Assembly: GCF_950066645.1 (NCBI RefSeq) | Contig: NZ_CATMFB010000003.1 | Span: forward strand, 62,001 to 126,000 | Length of the DNA stretch: 64,000 nt | Direction: 5' to 3' | Origin: an uncultured Thalassolituus sp. | GTDB taxonomy: Bacteria; Pseudomonadota; Gammaproteobacteria; Pseudomonadales; Oceanobacteraceae | Shown here: positions 22,922-31,484 of the stretch, in pieces | How the letters are laid out: each line of letters begins with the position of its first letter | How positions within the stretch are numbered: position 1 is the first letter of the stretch | Translations under genes and position numbers: made by a program | Notes under the pieces: model-generated | Told to the model about the DNA's origin: nothing | What the model saw: only the letters and a program-made list of their open reading frames with translations | Database searches by the model: none

Positions 22922-25675
22922 TTAACGGTCTTCGTAACGCTGGTGTTTGAAGAACACACCGGAATCACCGAATACCGAGGTAGTGAACTCAGAGTTCATT
23001 ACCAGCTCACCGATCTTAACGGCGTCAGCGCGACGCTCGTTCTGCAGACGCTGCTGCTTAGACGCCCAGATAGAAGACTTGATCTCCATATCGGTCGCGT
23101 ACACGTCATACAGTTTAGTGCCTGCAGGCAGGCTCAGCAGGTCGTCACGGAAGTCATGTTCGCCTTCGGCAAACATACCTGAGACTTCAGCACTTGGTAC
23201 GAAGTACACCTGAGTCGGAGACACAGGGTTAGCTTCTGTAGTACCGTCAGACTGAGTTTCGGACATCGCGTTGGCAACTACGAGGGTTGGCTTGCTGGTA
23301 ACGAATGAGAACAGCAGGCTGGAACCCAGAGTATCGTTGCTTTCGAGGCTGACATAGTTAGACAGCTCGTTCGCAAAGATGTCGTAGTTATCTTCCTGGC
23401 CAGACAGTGTGTAAAGCGCAGAAATGTTTTCTGAAGGCTTACCGTCGATCAGAGTTTTCCAGGCGAAACCAGGCGCGAAACCCCGGTCAGCAGGATCACC
23501 AGTCACAGACAGACGCAGCAGACCACACTCATTACCTTCGAAGACACCTGTGTATGGGTGGCTGCCGGTAGAGTTAAAGCTGACTTTGGCCATTGCACCG
23601 TGAGGGTGAATCGGCTTGGAGTGACCCGCAGGGGCTACGTCACCAACGTACTTCACTTTGTCAGAAATTACGCTGCTGATCAGACCACCGATATCGACTT
23701 CAGGAATCGCTGGAAGCTCACCGGCTTCGTATTCAGTACGCTTAACACCGTTGGTCCACAGCAGAGACTGCTTGTCACAGGCTGCCCAGTTATCGTAGTC
23801 AGCCGGGATGTTCAGACCCCATGGTTTGAAGGCGTTATCCACACCCGCCAGAGACAGCTCAAGGCTTGGGAAGTGACGCTTGAGGATGTCGACCATAGTG
23901 GTGTTTTCAACCCAGTCGTAACCTTCTGGCGTGTACACTTCCGGCGTGTAGTATTCAGTGAAGAAACGGTCAGTAATGATGCGACGTGATGCGTTCATGA
24001 TGAAGATCTGGAATGCAGTCTCACCAAAGCCGAAGCCTTCCGGACGAACGGTTTCAGCCAGCTGACCAACCAGAGCATCAATCTTCTCAACATCGTTGTC
24101 GTACAGACGACGCATTTCTGCAACCAGCTCAGCATCATCAGTCAGATCAGTGAAGTCATTGATCGGGTTCAGACCAATCTGGCGACGGAACTCGTTATAA
24201 CGCGGCACACCACGCTCACGGTCACGTACAACATCGATGGTTGCCATATCCAGCAGACCACGGCCCGGTACCCACAGGTTACGCATAAACTCTGGGTAGT
24301 TGCGCAGAGTCAGAGCACCCGGGTTAGTCACACCGAAGGAGTACCACAGGCGATCAGCGCCCTGATCATCCAGAATGTCTTCAGCATTCGCATCACGGGT
24401 ATCGGTCAGAGGAATAGACTCAGCCACCACGTTCGAGCCCACGTCATACACGTCAACCGTGTCACGCAGCAGTGGGTGCATACGGTATACCGCCACAAAC
24501 TCTTCAGTCAGAGTGAAAGGAACACCCGCGTTATCTGAGTTACGCGCACCTGCCAGACCAGTCAGAGCCCACTCAAGCGCAGCGCCGCTGTCCAGAGCTT
24601 CTTCCATTTTAGGATCAAAGCCCAGGATGGTACGTACCCAGGAATCAGATTTCGCAAGATCTTCTGCCAGCTTATCGAATTCGCCAGCGTACTTGTCACG
24701 CGCTTCCTGATTACCTGCCAGACCCCACCAGTTCGCGTACATCGCACGCTCAGTCACTGGGTTAGCGATAATGGCTGGCGTCCACTCCACAGTGTGGATT
24801 TTCGCCATCAGGGCCGCGTTGATCAGACGTGCTTTATCGAACAGCCACTGATCGTCTTTGTCTGGGTAGTTAGCCGCCAGCATGTTCGCGATGGTGTTGT
24901 GTTCGTTCACAAACAGCTGATGCAGCATGCTCAGACCGAGCCACCAGTTGTCGTTAAAACCAGTCTGTGGCAGACCAGAGAAAAACTCGCGTGGCAGTGA
25001 GCCATCGGAGTTTACCGTCAGGCGACCGCCCTGGAACTCACGCAGTGAGTTCGTGGTTTCAATGTTGCTGCCGTAAATCTGGGAACCATCCCACCAGTGA
25101 GTGTTTTCGTTCAGATATGCGTCCGGCAGACCTGCTTCATCTTCCGCAGCAATACGGGTCGGATCAGGCAGGGTACGACGGATTGAGATAGTCCCGGTAC
25201 CACGGGCATCGCCTTCTGGCAGCTCAACTTCGATGTAGTCATCAGTTGAACCATCGCCATGGCTGAACCAGTCGTGGGTCATAAACTGAATCCATGCAGC
25301 AGCGGCGAAGTTCAGAGTGGTTGCAGGCTTGAACTCGTCACGTGCCATCAGTGAGTTACTGATATCGCGTGGATTCGGGGAAAGTAAGGTGTCAGTTTCA
25401 CCGTGTGCAGCATCGAGTGCTACGTTACGGCCAAAGCGGCGGTTTACAGAACCTTCCGCAGGGTTTTCCAGAATGTTACAGGTACCGTCTTCAAGACGGG
25501 CTGTCAGACTGCGTTCGTCACATTCGATATCTGCGTTGTATTCGTCCCAACGTTCAAAATCAAACAGGTTGTTTTTAAACAGTTCGTTACGTTCAACAGC
25601 AAGCGTCAGCAGACCGGCGGTGATTCCCAGTGTTCCGAATTTCACCAGGCCGGGCCAGGTTACCCAGATACTCAT
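22922..25675 (-). CDS. Fatty-acid alpha-dioxygenase-like haem protein with catalase-like C-terminal region
   Basis: A 917-residue member of the animal-peroxidase/cyclooxygenase superfamily, closest by eye to fatty-acid alpha-dioxygenases, which add O2 to the 2-carbon of fatty acids. Seen: FMTHDWFSH with the distal haem His134; WWDGSQIYG at 194-202; LFVNEHNTIANML; INAALMAKIHTVEWT at 285-299; FTLTEEFVAVYRMHPLL with candidate radical Tyr397 and proximal His400; SRRIITDRFFTEYY with Arg570, a candidate for the fatty-acid carboxylate. The dioxygenase part ends near 625; plant enzymes stop at ~620-640 residues. The remaining ~290 residues contain IHPHGAMAKVSF, RLSVTGDPADRGFAPGFAWK and DNYDIFANE, whose His690-Asn763 spacing (73) equals the distal His-Asn spacing of catalases; no proximal haem Tyr motif is seen. 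Hydrophobic residues 8-26 may attach it to the membrane. Strong ribosome site (GAAGGAGA). Monocistronic. Confidence 0.82.
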   Translation of the reverse strand: MSIWVTWPGLVKFGTLGITAGLLTLAVERNELFKNNLFDFERWDEYNADIECDERSLTARLEDGTCNILENPAEGSVNRRFGRNVALDAAHGETDTLLSPNPRDISNSLMARDEFKPATTLNFAAAAWIQFMTHDWFSHGDGSTDDYIEVELPEGDARGTGTISIRRTLPDPTRIAAEDEAGLPDAYLNENTHWWDGSQIYGSNIETTNSLREFQGGRLTVNSDGSLPREFFSGLPQTGFNDNWWLGLSMLHQLFVNEHNTIANMLAANYPDKDDQWLFDKARLINAALMAKIHTVEWTPAIIANPVTERAMYANWWGLAGNQEARDKYAGEFDKLAEDLAKSDSWVRTILGFDPKMEEALDSGAALEWALTGLAGARNSDNAGVPFTLTEEFVAVYRMHPLLRDTVDVYDVGSNVVAESIPLTDTRDANAEDILDDQGADRLWYSFGVTNPGALTLRNYPEFMRNLWVPGRGLLDMATIDVVRDRERGVPRYNEFRRQIGLNPINDFTDLTDDAELVAEMRRLYDNDVEKIDALVGQLAETVRPEGFGFGETAFQIFIMNASRRIITDRFFTEYYTPEVYTPEGYDWVENTTMVDILKRHFPSLELSLAGVDNAFKPWGLNIPADYDNWAACDKQSLLWTNGVKRTEYEAGELPAIPEVDIGGLISSVISDKVKYVGDVAPAGHSKPIHPHGAMAKVSFNSTGSHPYTGVFEGNECGLLRLSVTGDPADRGFAPGFAWKTLIDGKPSENISALYTLSGQEDNYDIFANELSNYVSLESNDTLGSSLLFSFVTSKPTLVVANAMSETQSDGTTEANPVSPTQVYFVPSAEVSGMFAEGEHDFRDDLLSLPAGTKLYDVYATDMEIKSSIWASKQQRLQNERRADAVKIGELVMNSEFTTSVFGDSGVFFKHQRYEDR

Positions 25676-25797
25676 AGTGTCTCCTTCATTTTTGTTGTTT
25701 TAAGTCTTTCCAGACCGCTAAGGAGTGAAACATATGTCTATTACAAAAAAGATGTCATTTCGGGAAAGGAGTGACAAACCCGGCCCGATCCTGCCAA

Positions 25798-25811
25798 TTG
25801 GTATAGACCAA
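25798..25811. promoter_or_regulatory. Palindrome upstream of the alpha-dioxygenase-like gene
   Basis: TTGGTATAGACCAA: five-base perfect arms around a four-base centre, ~120 bases before the start codon. It resembles GntR/FadR-type operators in outline but lacks the FadR spacing (TGGTC-N-GACCA). Candidate operator only. Confidence 0.3.
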
Positions 25812-25966
25812 ATACGACACACGGTAAATTTTCACAGATCCTGGACTAACAGAAGAATGGGGCACACTGCGACACAGAGCGAAAAAGTCGCCAAAAATGG
25901 CGGAATTAATTGATTTTAATCAGATTAAAAAGAAGGAATGTCCCGAATTGCCACAAGGTGGGAAAA

Positions 25967-25987
25967 TGCCAGAAAATTTTCCTGGCA
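25967..25987 (-). terminator. Weak terminator after the exonuclease gene
   Basis: TGCCAG/CTGGCA arms with a nine-base A/T-rich loop, eight bases after the stop, followed by TTTT on the transcribed strand. Confidence 0.5.
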
Positions 25988-25994
25988 CGACAAT

Positions 25995-26486
25995 TCAGGC
26001 GGTAATAACACGCAGGAAAGTCTCCTGTAAGACCCGTACGTCATTGGCCGCACGGTGGCGACTGAGGCTGAACTCCTGCCACAGATCTTTTTTCGTGCCT
26101 TGCCAGTTTTCCATCTGGTCTGGGGTCAGCAGTTTATTGATGGTCTCAATACGAAAGCGCTGAACCAGCTCCGCTTCTTCAAACAGGCGACCGATCCAGG
26201 AACTGTCAAAGCTCCAGGCGTCGGAATAGAGAGTTTTGCCACGTAACTCCTCGTTGAGAAACAAGGCAACGTCGCGCACGCTCAGACCCTCTTCACGCAA
26301 CTGATCACGGGAAATGCCGTGGATGGCTTCAGCCTCATCACTCCAGTGAGTCCAGCTATCGGCGGGCAGGATCAGACAGCTCTTAACCTCACGGTCTTCA
26401 AGCGCGAATCCTATTTCAATCGGATAGCTGCCGCGGCCAAACCCCGAGGCTTCTACGTCGATAATGGCCGGAACTACTCTACTCAC
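25995..26486 (-). CDS. DnaQ-like 3'-5' exonuclease (DEDDh)
   Basis: A small ribonuclease/deoxyribonuclease-fold protein of 163 residues from the chosen GTG at 26486. The first acidic pair is in AIIDVEASGFG, a Ser-Phe-Asp block (SDAWSFDSSWIGRLF) supplies the next Asp, and LSRHRAANDVRVL gives the catalytic His and last Asp, completing the DEDDh set. An ATG at 26570 is in frame but its 28-residue extension looks non-coding and has no ribosome site, whereas GAGAAG lies ten bases before the GTG. Third gene of a likely ygiF-gspE-exonuclease unit. Substrate unknown. Confidence 0.75.
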   Translation of the reverse strand: MSRVVPAIIDVEASGFGRGSYPIEIGFALEDREVKSCLILPADSWTHWSDEAEAIHGISRDQLREEGLSVRDVALFLNEELRGKTLYSDAWSFDSSWIGRLFEEAELVQRFRIETINKLLTPDQMENWQGTKKDLWQEFSLSRHRAANDVRVLQETFLRVITA

Positions 26487-26579
26487 AGGTACAACTTCTC
26501 TTTTTAAAGGCGGCGACTCTTGTGAAGTCTGACCGCAGACTGACTGACCAGCGGGGTCAAGGCCCGCCATTCTGGCAAG

Positions 26580-28361
26580 TCAGGAATGATTATTCAATTT
26601 TGTTGCCGGAGCGACGCGCATAACTTCTGCAATGGTTGTCATTCCAGCAGCGACTTTATGCGCACCGCTGAGACGCAGACTGTGCATCCCTTCTTTCATC
26701 GCCGCCTGCCTGAGCTTCTGATGATCTGTGTTTTCTGTAATCAGTACATCAACGGTTTCTGACATGGGCATTACTTCATAAATGCCCATACGTCCAAGAT
26801 AGCCAGTGCCCCGACACTCGAGGCAACCCTTGGGGCCGTAGATATGTGCAGGCGTTTTTACCAGCCAGGGCGCCGTCAGCTGCTTCCAGGCTTTTTCATC
26901 CACCGGTTGCTGTGTCTTGCAGTGAGGACAGAGCGTACGCACCAGACGCTGCGCCATGACGCCGATCACACTGGAGCGAATCAGGTACGCAGGCAAGCCC
27001 AGCTCCAGTAAACGGGTAAACGCCGACGGCGCATCATTGGTATGCAGTGTAGACAATACCAGGTGCCCCGTCAGTGCAGCCTGCACCGCAATCTCTGCAG
27101 TCTCCAGATCACGCACCTCACCCACCATAATGATATCCGGATCCTGACGCAGCAGGGCCCGGACACCCGTCGCAAACGACAGATCAATCGCCGGATTTAC
27201 CTGCATCTGGTTAAACGCAGGCTCGACCATTTCAATCGGATCTTCGATGGTAGAAACATTCACTTCCGGTGTCGCCAGCTGGCGCAGGGTCGAATATAGC
27301 GTGGTGGTTTTACCTGACCCTGTCGGGCCCGTCACGAAAATAATGCCGTGGTTGTTACTGGTCATTTCTGCCCAGCGGCGACGGTCTTCTTTGGCAAATC
27401 CCATTTCAGAGAAACTGCGCATCAGCACCTGAGGGTCAAAGACCCGCATCACCATTTTCTCGCCAAACGCAGTGGGCAAGGTCGATAGTCGCAGTTCAAC
27501 TTCATCGCCTTCGGGCGTTTTCGTTTTCAGGCGGCTGTCCTGAGGCTTACGCTTTTCTGCGATGTTCATCCGGCCAAGTGACTTTACCCGCGCAATTACG
27601 GCCATACCGACTTCAGCAGGCAATTCATAGACATTGTGCAGTACCCCATCAATGCGGAAGCGCACGTGGGTAATTTCGCGGCGGGGTTCAAGGTGAATAT
27701 CACTGGCGCGCTGATCGAACGCGTATTGCAGCAGCCAGTCAACAATATTGACGATATGTTCGTCATTGGCGTCGGGGGCTTTGGCTTTGCCCAGCTCCAG
27801 CATGGATTCCAGATTCTGAACCGAGCTGATACCTGAGTGATCTTTACGGGCGCGGGACACCGAGTTGGCGAGCTGATAGAACTCAACGCGATAGCGGCGG
27901 ATATCTTCCGGGCTACTGAGCACCCGGGTCACACGACGACGGGTGACATGTTCCAGATCGGACACCCAGGCAGTGACGTGTGGCTCGGAGCAGGCAACCG
28001 TGACCTCATCGACACCGACCTTTACGACCAGTATCTGATGGCGCTCTGAGAAGGCGTAGGACATAACATCGGTGACCGCCGACACATTGATTTCCAGCGG
28101 ATCAATCGCATAGCTCTGCATGCCCTCGCGTTCGGCAAGCCAATCCACCAGCGCGTGCTCTGTCAGCACCTTACTGCCGGTCGCGCGTGAATCGCGATAC
28201 CCCTGGCGGGCGAGAACGGTCAGAGCATGCAGGCCAGTCTCGTCGGCCTTACGGCGGATGGTCTGAGCCAGGTGGTGATCGTCATCGTTCAGCAGGCCGT
28301 CACGGCGAAGCTCTTCTACCAGTGTAGTGAGCGTTAACGTTCGTTCGGCGGTAGCCTGCAT
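26580..28361 (-). CDS. GspE/PulE-type secretion ATPase, orphan
   Basis: A 593-residue type II secretion / type IV pilus assembly ATPase. The N-terminal ~150 residues are a MshEN-like domain (YAIDPLEINVSAVTDVMSYAF). The C-terminal motor has Walker A GPTGSGKTTTLYS, Asp box STIEDPIE, Walker B RQDPDIIMVGEVRD, His box GHLVLSTLHTND and a zinc tetracysteine formed by CPHC and CLEC. All catalytic features are intact. No gspF, gspG or other secretion gene is nearby, so its machine must be encoded elsewhere or it is a housekeeping PulE-like ATPase. It follows ygiF by four bases. Confidence 0.9.
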   Translation of the reverse strand: MQATAERTLTLTTLVEELRRDGLLNDDDHHLAQTIRRKADETGLHALTVLARQGYRDSRATGSKVLTEHALVDWLAEREGMQSYAIDPLEINVSAVTDVMSYAFSERHQILVVKVGVDEVTVACSEPHVTAWVSDLEHVTRRRVTRVLSSPEDIRRYRVEFYQLANSVSRARKDHSGISSVQNLESMLELGKAKAPDANDEHIVNIVDWLLQYAFDQRASDIHLEPRREITHVRFRIDGVLHNVYELPAEVGMAVIARVKSLGRMNIAEKRKPQDSRLKTKTPEGDEVELRLSTLPTAFGEKMVMRVFDPQVLMRSFSEMGFAKEDRRRWAEMTSNNHGIIFVTGPTGSGKTTTLYSTLRQLATPEVNVSTIEDPIEMVEPAFNQMQVNPAIDLSFATGVRALLRQDPDIIMVGEVRDLETAEIAVQAALTGHLVLSTLHTNDAPSAFTRLLELGLPAYLIRSSVIGVMAQRLVRTLCPHCKTQQPVDEKAWKQLTAPWLVKTPAHIYGPKGCLECRGTGYLGRMGIYEVMPMSETVDVLITENTDHQKLRQAAMKEGMHSLRLSGAHKVAAGMTTIAEVMRVAPATKLNNHS

Positions 28362-28365
28362 GCGC

Positions 28366-29367
28366 TTATTCCCTGATCAATGTAGTGAAGCCGTTCCCGC
28401 ATTCAATCATATCCGCCAGAGTGCTGCGAGCCTCCCGGACCAGAGACTGCCAGTCTGCCGGAGAATCCTGCGAACTCTGACACATTTCATAGAGTAAGCG
28501 GGACAGTTCAGTCAGCGACTGTGCCGCGCTCAGCGTCTCATCTGGCACTCCGTCAGTCAGCTCCGGTAACAGCCGGGCCAGACACTCTGCCGGACGCCCG
28601 TTCAATACGCACCAGAGGGGGTAACCCGCCCGCCAGAGAGCATCAGCGGCGCCTCCTGCCGGATCAAACAGGCGGCTTTCGACCGCGCGCTGCAGCACCG
28701 TCAGACTGGAAGACAGAAACGCTGACCAGTCGCTGTCATCCACCTGAGGAGGTAACCATTGCCCGGCTTTACCCGCCTGACGGTAGCCGCGCTCTGCCTT
28801 GGAAATATCACTGAGCCAGAGTGGCGCCTGTTGCTGCATCTGAGACACCAGCTGCCAGAGATCTGCGGGGTCACCGCTCAGCAGCTCAAGCTCTGTTTCA
28901 CACAAAGGCTGAGTCGTGCCCCCCGCAACGACCTCACCTTCATCGATCACGACTTCAATCCGGCTTGTGCCCTCTCCGGCTAACCAGCGCCGGCGACGGA
29001 AATGGGTACCAAAGACTTTTTCCAGTGTGCTCAGATCACTGTCCGATGGCAGACACTCTGCGACTTCCGGATCCTGCAACAAAGAGATATCCAGCTCGCC
29101 GGTTGCCAGGGGCCAGTTCCATTCACCACGGACATGCATTCCGGCCACCGAACGTCCCCGGGTTTTCAGTGTCTGCTCATAACCGCCCCCCGTTGCACGG
29201 ACCCTCATCGCTGCGCGGTTGCGTTGCAACAGCAGGTCAGGAGTGTCGTAGTAATCATTCATCAGGCGCTTTTCACCAGAGGCAGTCAGGTGCTGGTCCA
29301 GCCAGTGCGCCAGGGGGACAGTATTTTCCGGTGTGAGCCGCAGTTTCAGTTCAATTTCTTTTGCCAT
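28366..29367 (-). CDS. CYTH-domain triphosphatase (YgiF-like)
   Basis: A 333-residue CYTH protein; family members such as E. coli YgiF hydrolyse inorganic tripolyphosphate in a metal-dependent tunnel. The signature ExExK is the N-terminal EIELKL (E4, E6, K8), followed by NDYYDTPDLLLQ, AMRVRATGGGYEQTLKTRG and ETELELLSGD, which complete the charged tunnel. Residues ~205-333 are helical and may be a shortened CHAD-like tail; full-length YgiF has a larger one. Divergent from argE, first gene of a three-gene leftward unit. Confidence 0.87.
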   Translation of the reverse strand: MAKEIELKLRLTPENTVPLAHWLDQHLTASGEKRLMNDYYDTPDLLLQRNRAAMRVRATGGGYEQTLKTRGRSVAGMHVRGEWNWPLATGELDISLLQDPEVAECLPSDSDLSTLEKVFGTHFRRRRWLAGEGTSRIEVVIDEGEVVAGGTTQPLCETELELLSGDPADLWQLVSQMQQQAPLWLSDISKAERGYRQAGKAGQWLPPQVDDSDWSAFLSSSLTVLQRAVESRLFDPAGGAADALWRAGYPLWCVLNGRPAECLARLLPELTDGVPDETLSAAQSLTELSRLLYEMCQSSQDSPADWQSLVREARSTLADMIECGNGFTTLIRE

Positions 29368-29423
29368 CGCGCTATTGTCATTGCCATGCCGTCACCGGCA
29401 CACATCCCGTCTTTGAGGTCATC

Positions 29424-30584
29424 ATGCGTCTCCCCGGTACCATCGAAAAATTATCTGCTCTGATCAGCCGCAACAGCATCAGTTCTGTGCTGCCGGAATA
29501 CGATCAGAGCAACGAAGCCGTTATTCATCTGCTGGCCAACTGGTGCCGGGATCTTGGGTTTGAAGTGGTTATTATGCCGGTCGAAGGCAATCCGGGTAAG
29601 TTCAATCTGCTTGCGACTCTGGGCACGGGGTCCGGCGGACTGGTACTCAGTGGCCACACAGATACTGTTCCCTGCAACCCGGAGCGCTGGCAGTCTGACC
29701 CCTTTACCCTGACCGAACGTGATGGTCGTTTCTACGGCCTTGGCACTTGTGACATGAAGGGCTTCTTCGCTTTAGTCCTCGACGCGGTAGAAGAATGTCT
29801 GCAACACGAGTTTCATCAGCCGTTGATTATTCTCGCCACCGCCGATGAGGAAAGCTCCATGTGCGGAGCCCGCGCTCTGACCCGTGATACCGGCCCACAT
29901 GGCCGCTACGCCATTGTCGGTGAGCCTACCAGTCTGAAACCGATCCGGATGCATAAAGGCATTATGATGGAGAGCATCCGCCTGACCGGAAAGGCCGGAC
30001 ATTCATCCAACCCGGCGCTGGGCATCAGTGCCATGGACGCACTGCACGATGTCATGGGTGAACTCAAAAACCTGCGGCTGGATCTGGCGCAACGGTATGA
30101 AAATGCTCACTTTGCAGTGACAACACCTACGCTGAACCTGGGCTGCGTCCACGGGGGGGATAACCCCAACCGCATCTGCGCGACCTGTGAACTGGCCTTT
30201 GACCTGCGCGCTCTGCCCGGCATGAACAACGATGATCTGCGTAACGAAATCCGCCGCAGACTGACGCCCATTGCCGAGCAGAACCGCGTTGAACTGACCT
30301 ACGAATCACTGTTTCCCGGGATAGACCCATTTGAAGAAGCCCGCACCAGTGAACTGGTGCAGATGGCAGAAAAACTGACAGGCCATACCAGCGATGCGGT
30401 GAACTACGCGACCGAGGCGCCTTTCCTGCAGAAGCTGGGGATGGAGACCATTATCCTCGGCCCCGGCAATATCGATCAGGCTCATCAACTGGACGAGTAT
30501 CTGGCCTTGGATCAGATCACTCCCTGCGTTGATCTGATCCGCGACATGATCCGTCATTTCTGCCAGACACCAGCACAGAGTTGA
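29424..30584 (+). CDS. argE: Acetylornithine deacetylase (ArgE)
   Basis: Zinc metallohydrolase of arginine synthesis that releases ornithine and acetate from N-acetylornithine. The 386-residue product matches ArgE in length and M20 motifs: LSGHTDTVP with the first metal His, GLGTCDMKG with the bridging Asp, ADEESSMCGA with the general-base Glu and metal Glu, and the late GNIDQAHQLDEY with the last metal His. The start at 29424 follows GAGG; an upstream in-frame ATG lies in the divergent spacer. The argA gene for the first pathway step is 3.3 kb downstream on the same strand. Confidence 0.95.
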   Translation: MRLPGTIEKLSALISRNSISSVLPEYDQSNEAVIHLLANWCRDLGFEVVIMPVEGNPGKFNLLATLGTGSGGLVLSGHTDTVPCNPERWQSDPFTLTERDGRFYGLGTCDMKGFFALVLDAVEECLQHEFHQPLIILATADEESSMCGARALTRDTGPHGRYAIVGEPTSLKPIRMHKGIMMESIRLTGKAGHSSNPALGISAMDALHDVMGELKNLRLDLAQRYENAHFAVTTPTLNLGCVHGGDNPNRICATCELAFDLRALPGMNNDDLRNEIRRRLTPIAEQNRVELTYESLFPGIDPFEEARTSELVQMAEKLTGHTSDAVNYATEAPFLQKLGMETIILGPGNIDQAHQLDEYLALDQITPCVDLIRDMIRHFCQTPAQS

Positions 30585-30587
30585 GGC

Positions 30588-31484
30588 ATGTCTTCCCTCC
30601 GGCATCTGGATCTTAACCTTCTGAAAGCGTTCGATGTGCTGATGGACGAACGCAGCGTCACCCGCGCAGCCGACCGCCTGGCCGTCAGTCAGCCTGCGGT
30701 CAGCGGCATGATGAACCGCCTGCGCGAAAACTTTAACGACCCCCTTTTTATCCGCGCCCGCCGGGGCATAGTGCCAACCCCCAGGGCGGAAGCGCTGGCG
30801 GGGTCCGTCAAGCGACTGCTGGCGGATGCCGAGGCGATGCTCAGCCCCGGGGAGTTTGACCCGGCTACCGCAGAAATGATTCTGACCGTCGCCGGCACCG
30901 ATTATTCAATGCGTAATATTCTGGTGCCGCTTCTCAGTGTCCTGCGACAGGAAGCTCCGGGCATTCAGCTCAGGATGCTGCCTATCGACGACACACTGAT
31001 AGAGACACAGCTCGAACGTGGGGATATTGATATCGCTCTGATGACAGAAGTCACTGCGCCTGCCAGTTGCCATGCCCGGGCGCTGTTTGCTGAGCACTAT
31101 CTCTGTGCGATGCGGAAAGGGCACCCACTGGAGCAGGCCCTTCCTCTGTCGCTGGATGCCTTTTGCGCGGCGCCACAGGCGCTGATGTCTTACGTTGACG
31201 GCGCGCTGTCCGGGGATACCGACAACGCGCTTAAAAAACTCGGCAGATCCCGCCATGTCGCCGTATCCGTGCCCAACTTTCTGGTGCTCTGTGAGGTACT
31301 GCACCACAGTGATCTCATCGCTGTGGCGCCCTCCCGTATTTTCCGTAACTCCAGCGGCATCACAGTCTCTGCGCCACCGCTGGAGATTCCCGGCTTCACC
31401 AAGACCATGGTCTGGCACCCTCGCACTGCGCACGATCCGGCGCATGTCTGGATACGGGAACGGTTAGCCAACCTCTTCGGCTGA
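30588..31484 (+). CDS. LysR-family transcriptional regulator
   Basis: A 298-residue LysR regulator: HTH at about 8-65 (LNLLKAFDVLMDERSVTRAADRLAVSQPAVSGMMNRLRENFNDPLF) and a periplasmic-binding-like effector domain from ~92. The FIRARRGIVPTPRAEAL linker places it in the NodD/SyrM-like subgroup. It follows argE by three bases and converges with the OYE gene, overlapping its 3' end by 21 bases. Target genes unknown; the next gene on the opposite strand (old yellow enzyme) is not a divergent partner. Confidence 0.9.
   Translation: MSSLRHLDLNLLKAFDVLMDERSVTRAADRLAVSQPAVSGMMNRLRENFNDPLFIRARRGIVPTPRAEALAGSVKRLLADAEAMLSPGEFDPATAEMILTVAGTDYSMRNILVPLLSVLRQEAPGIQLRMLPIDDTLIETQLERGDIDIALMTEVTAPASCHARALFAEHYLCAMRKGHPLEQALPLSLDAFCAAPQALMSYVDGALSGDTDNALKKLGRSRHVAVSVPNFLVLCEVLHHSDLIAVAPSRIFRNSSGITVSAPPLEIPGFTKTMVWHPRTAHDPAHVWIRERLANLFG

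Larger units (their letters stand above)
25676..25994. promoter_or_regulatory. Intergenic region upstream of the alpha-dioxygenase-like gene
   Basis: A 319-base gap with no convincing gene. It contains the leader and ribosome site of the haem-protein gene, a TTGGT/ACCAA imperfect palindrome, a CGCCA-AAAA-TGGCG inverted repeat at 25889-25902 and the terminator of the exonuclease gene at its right end. No confident sigma-70 promoter can be chosen by eye. Confidence 0.5.

Noticed and set aside
26487-26570. ATG start giving the exonuclease 28 more residues
   Set aside because: No ribosome site, and the extension is not like DEDDh exonucleases, which begin near the first catalytic Asp.
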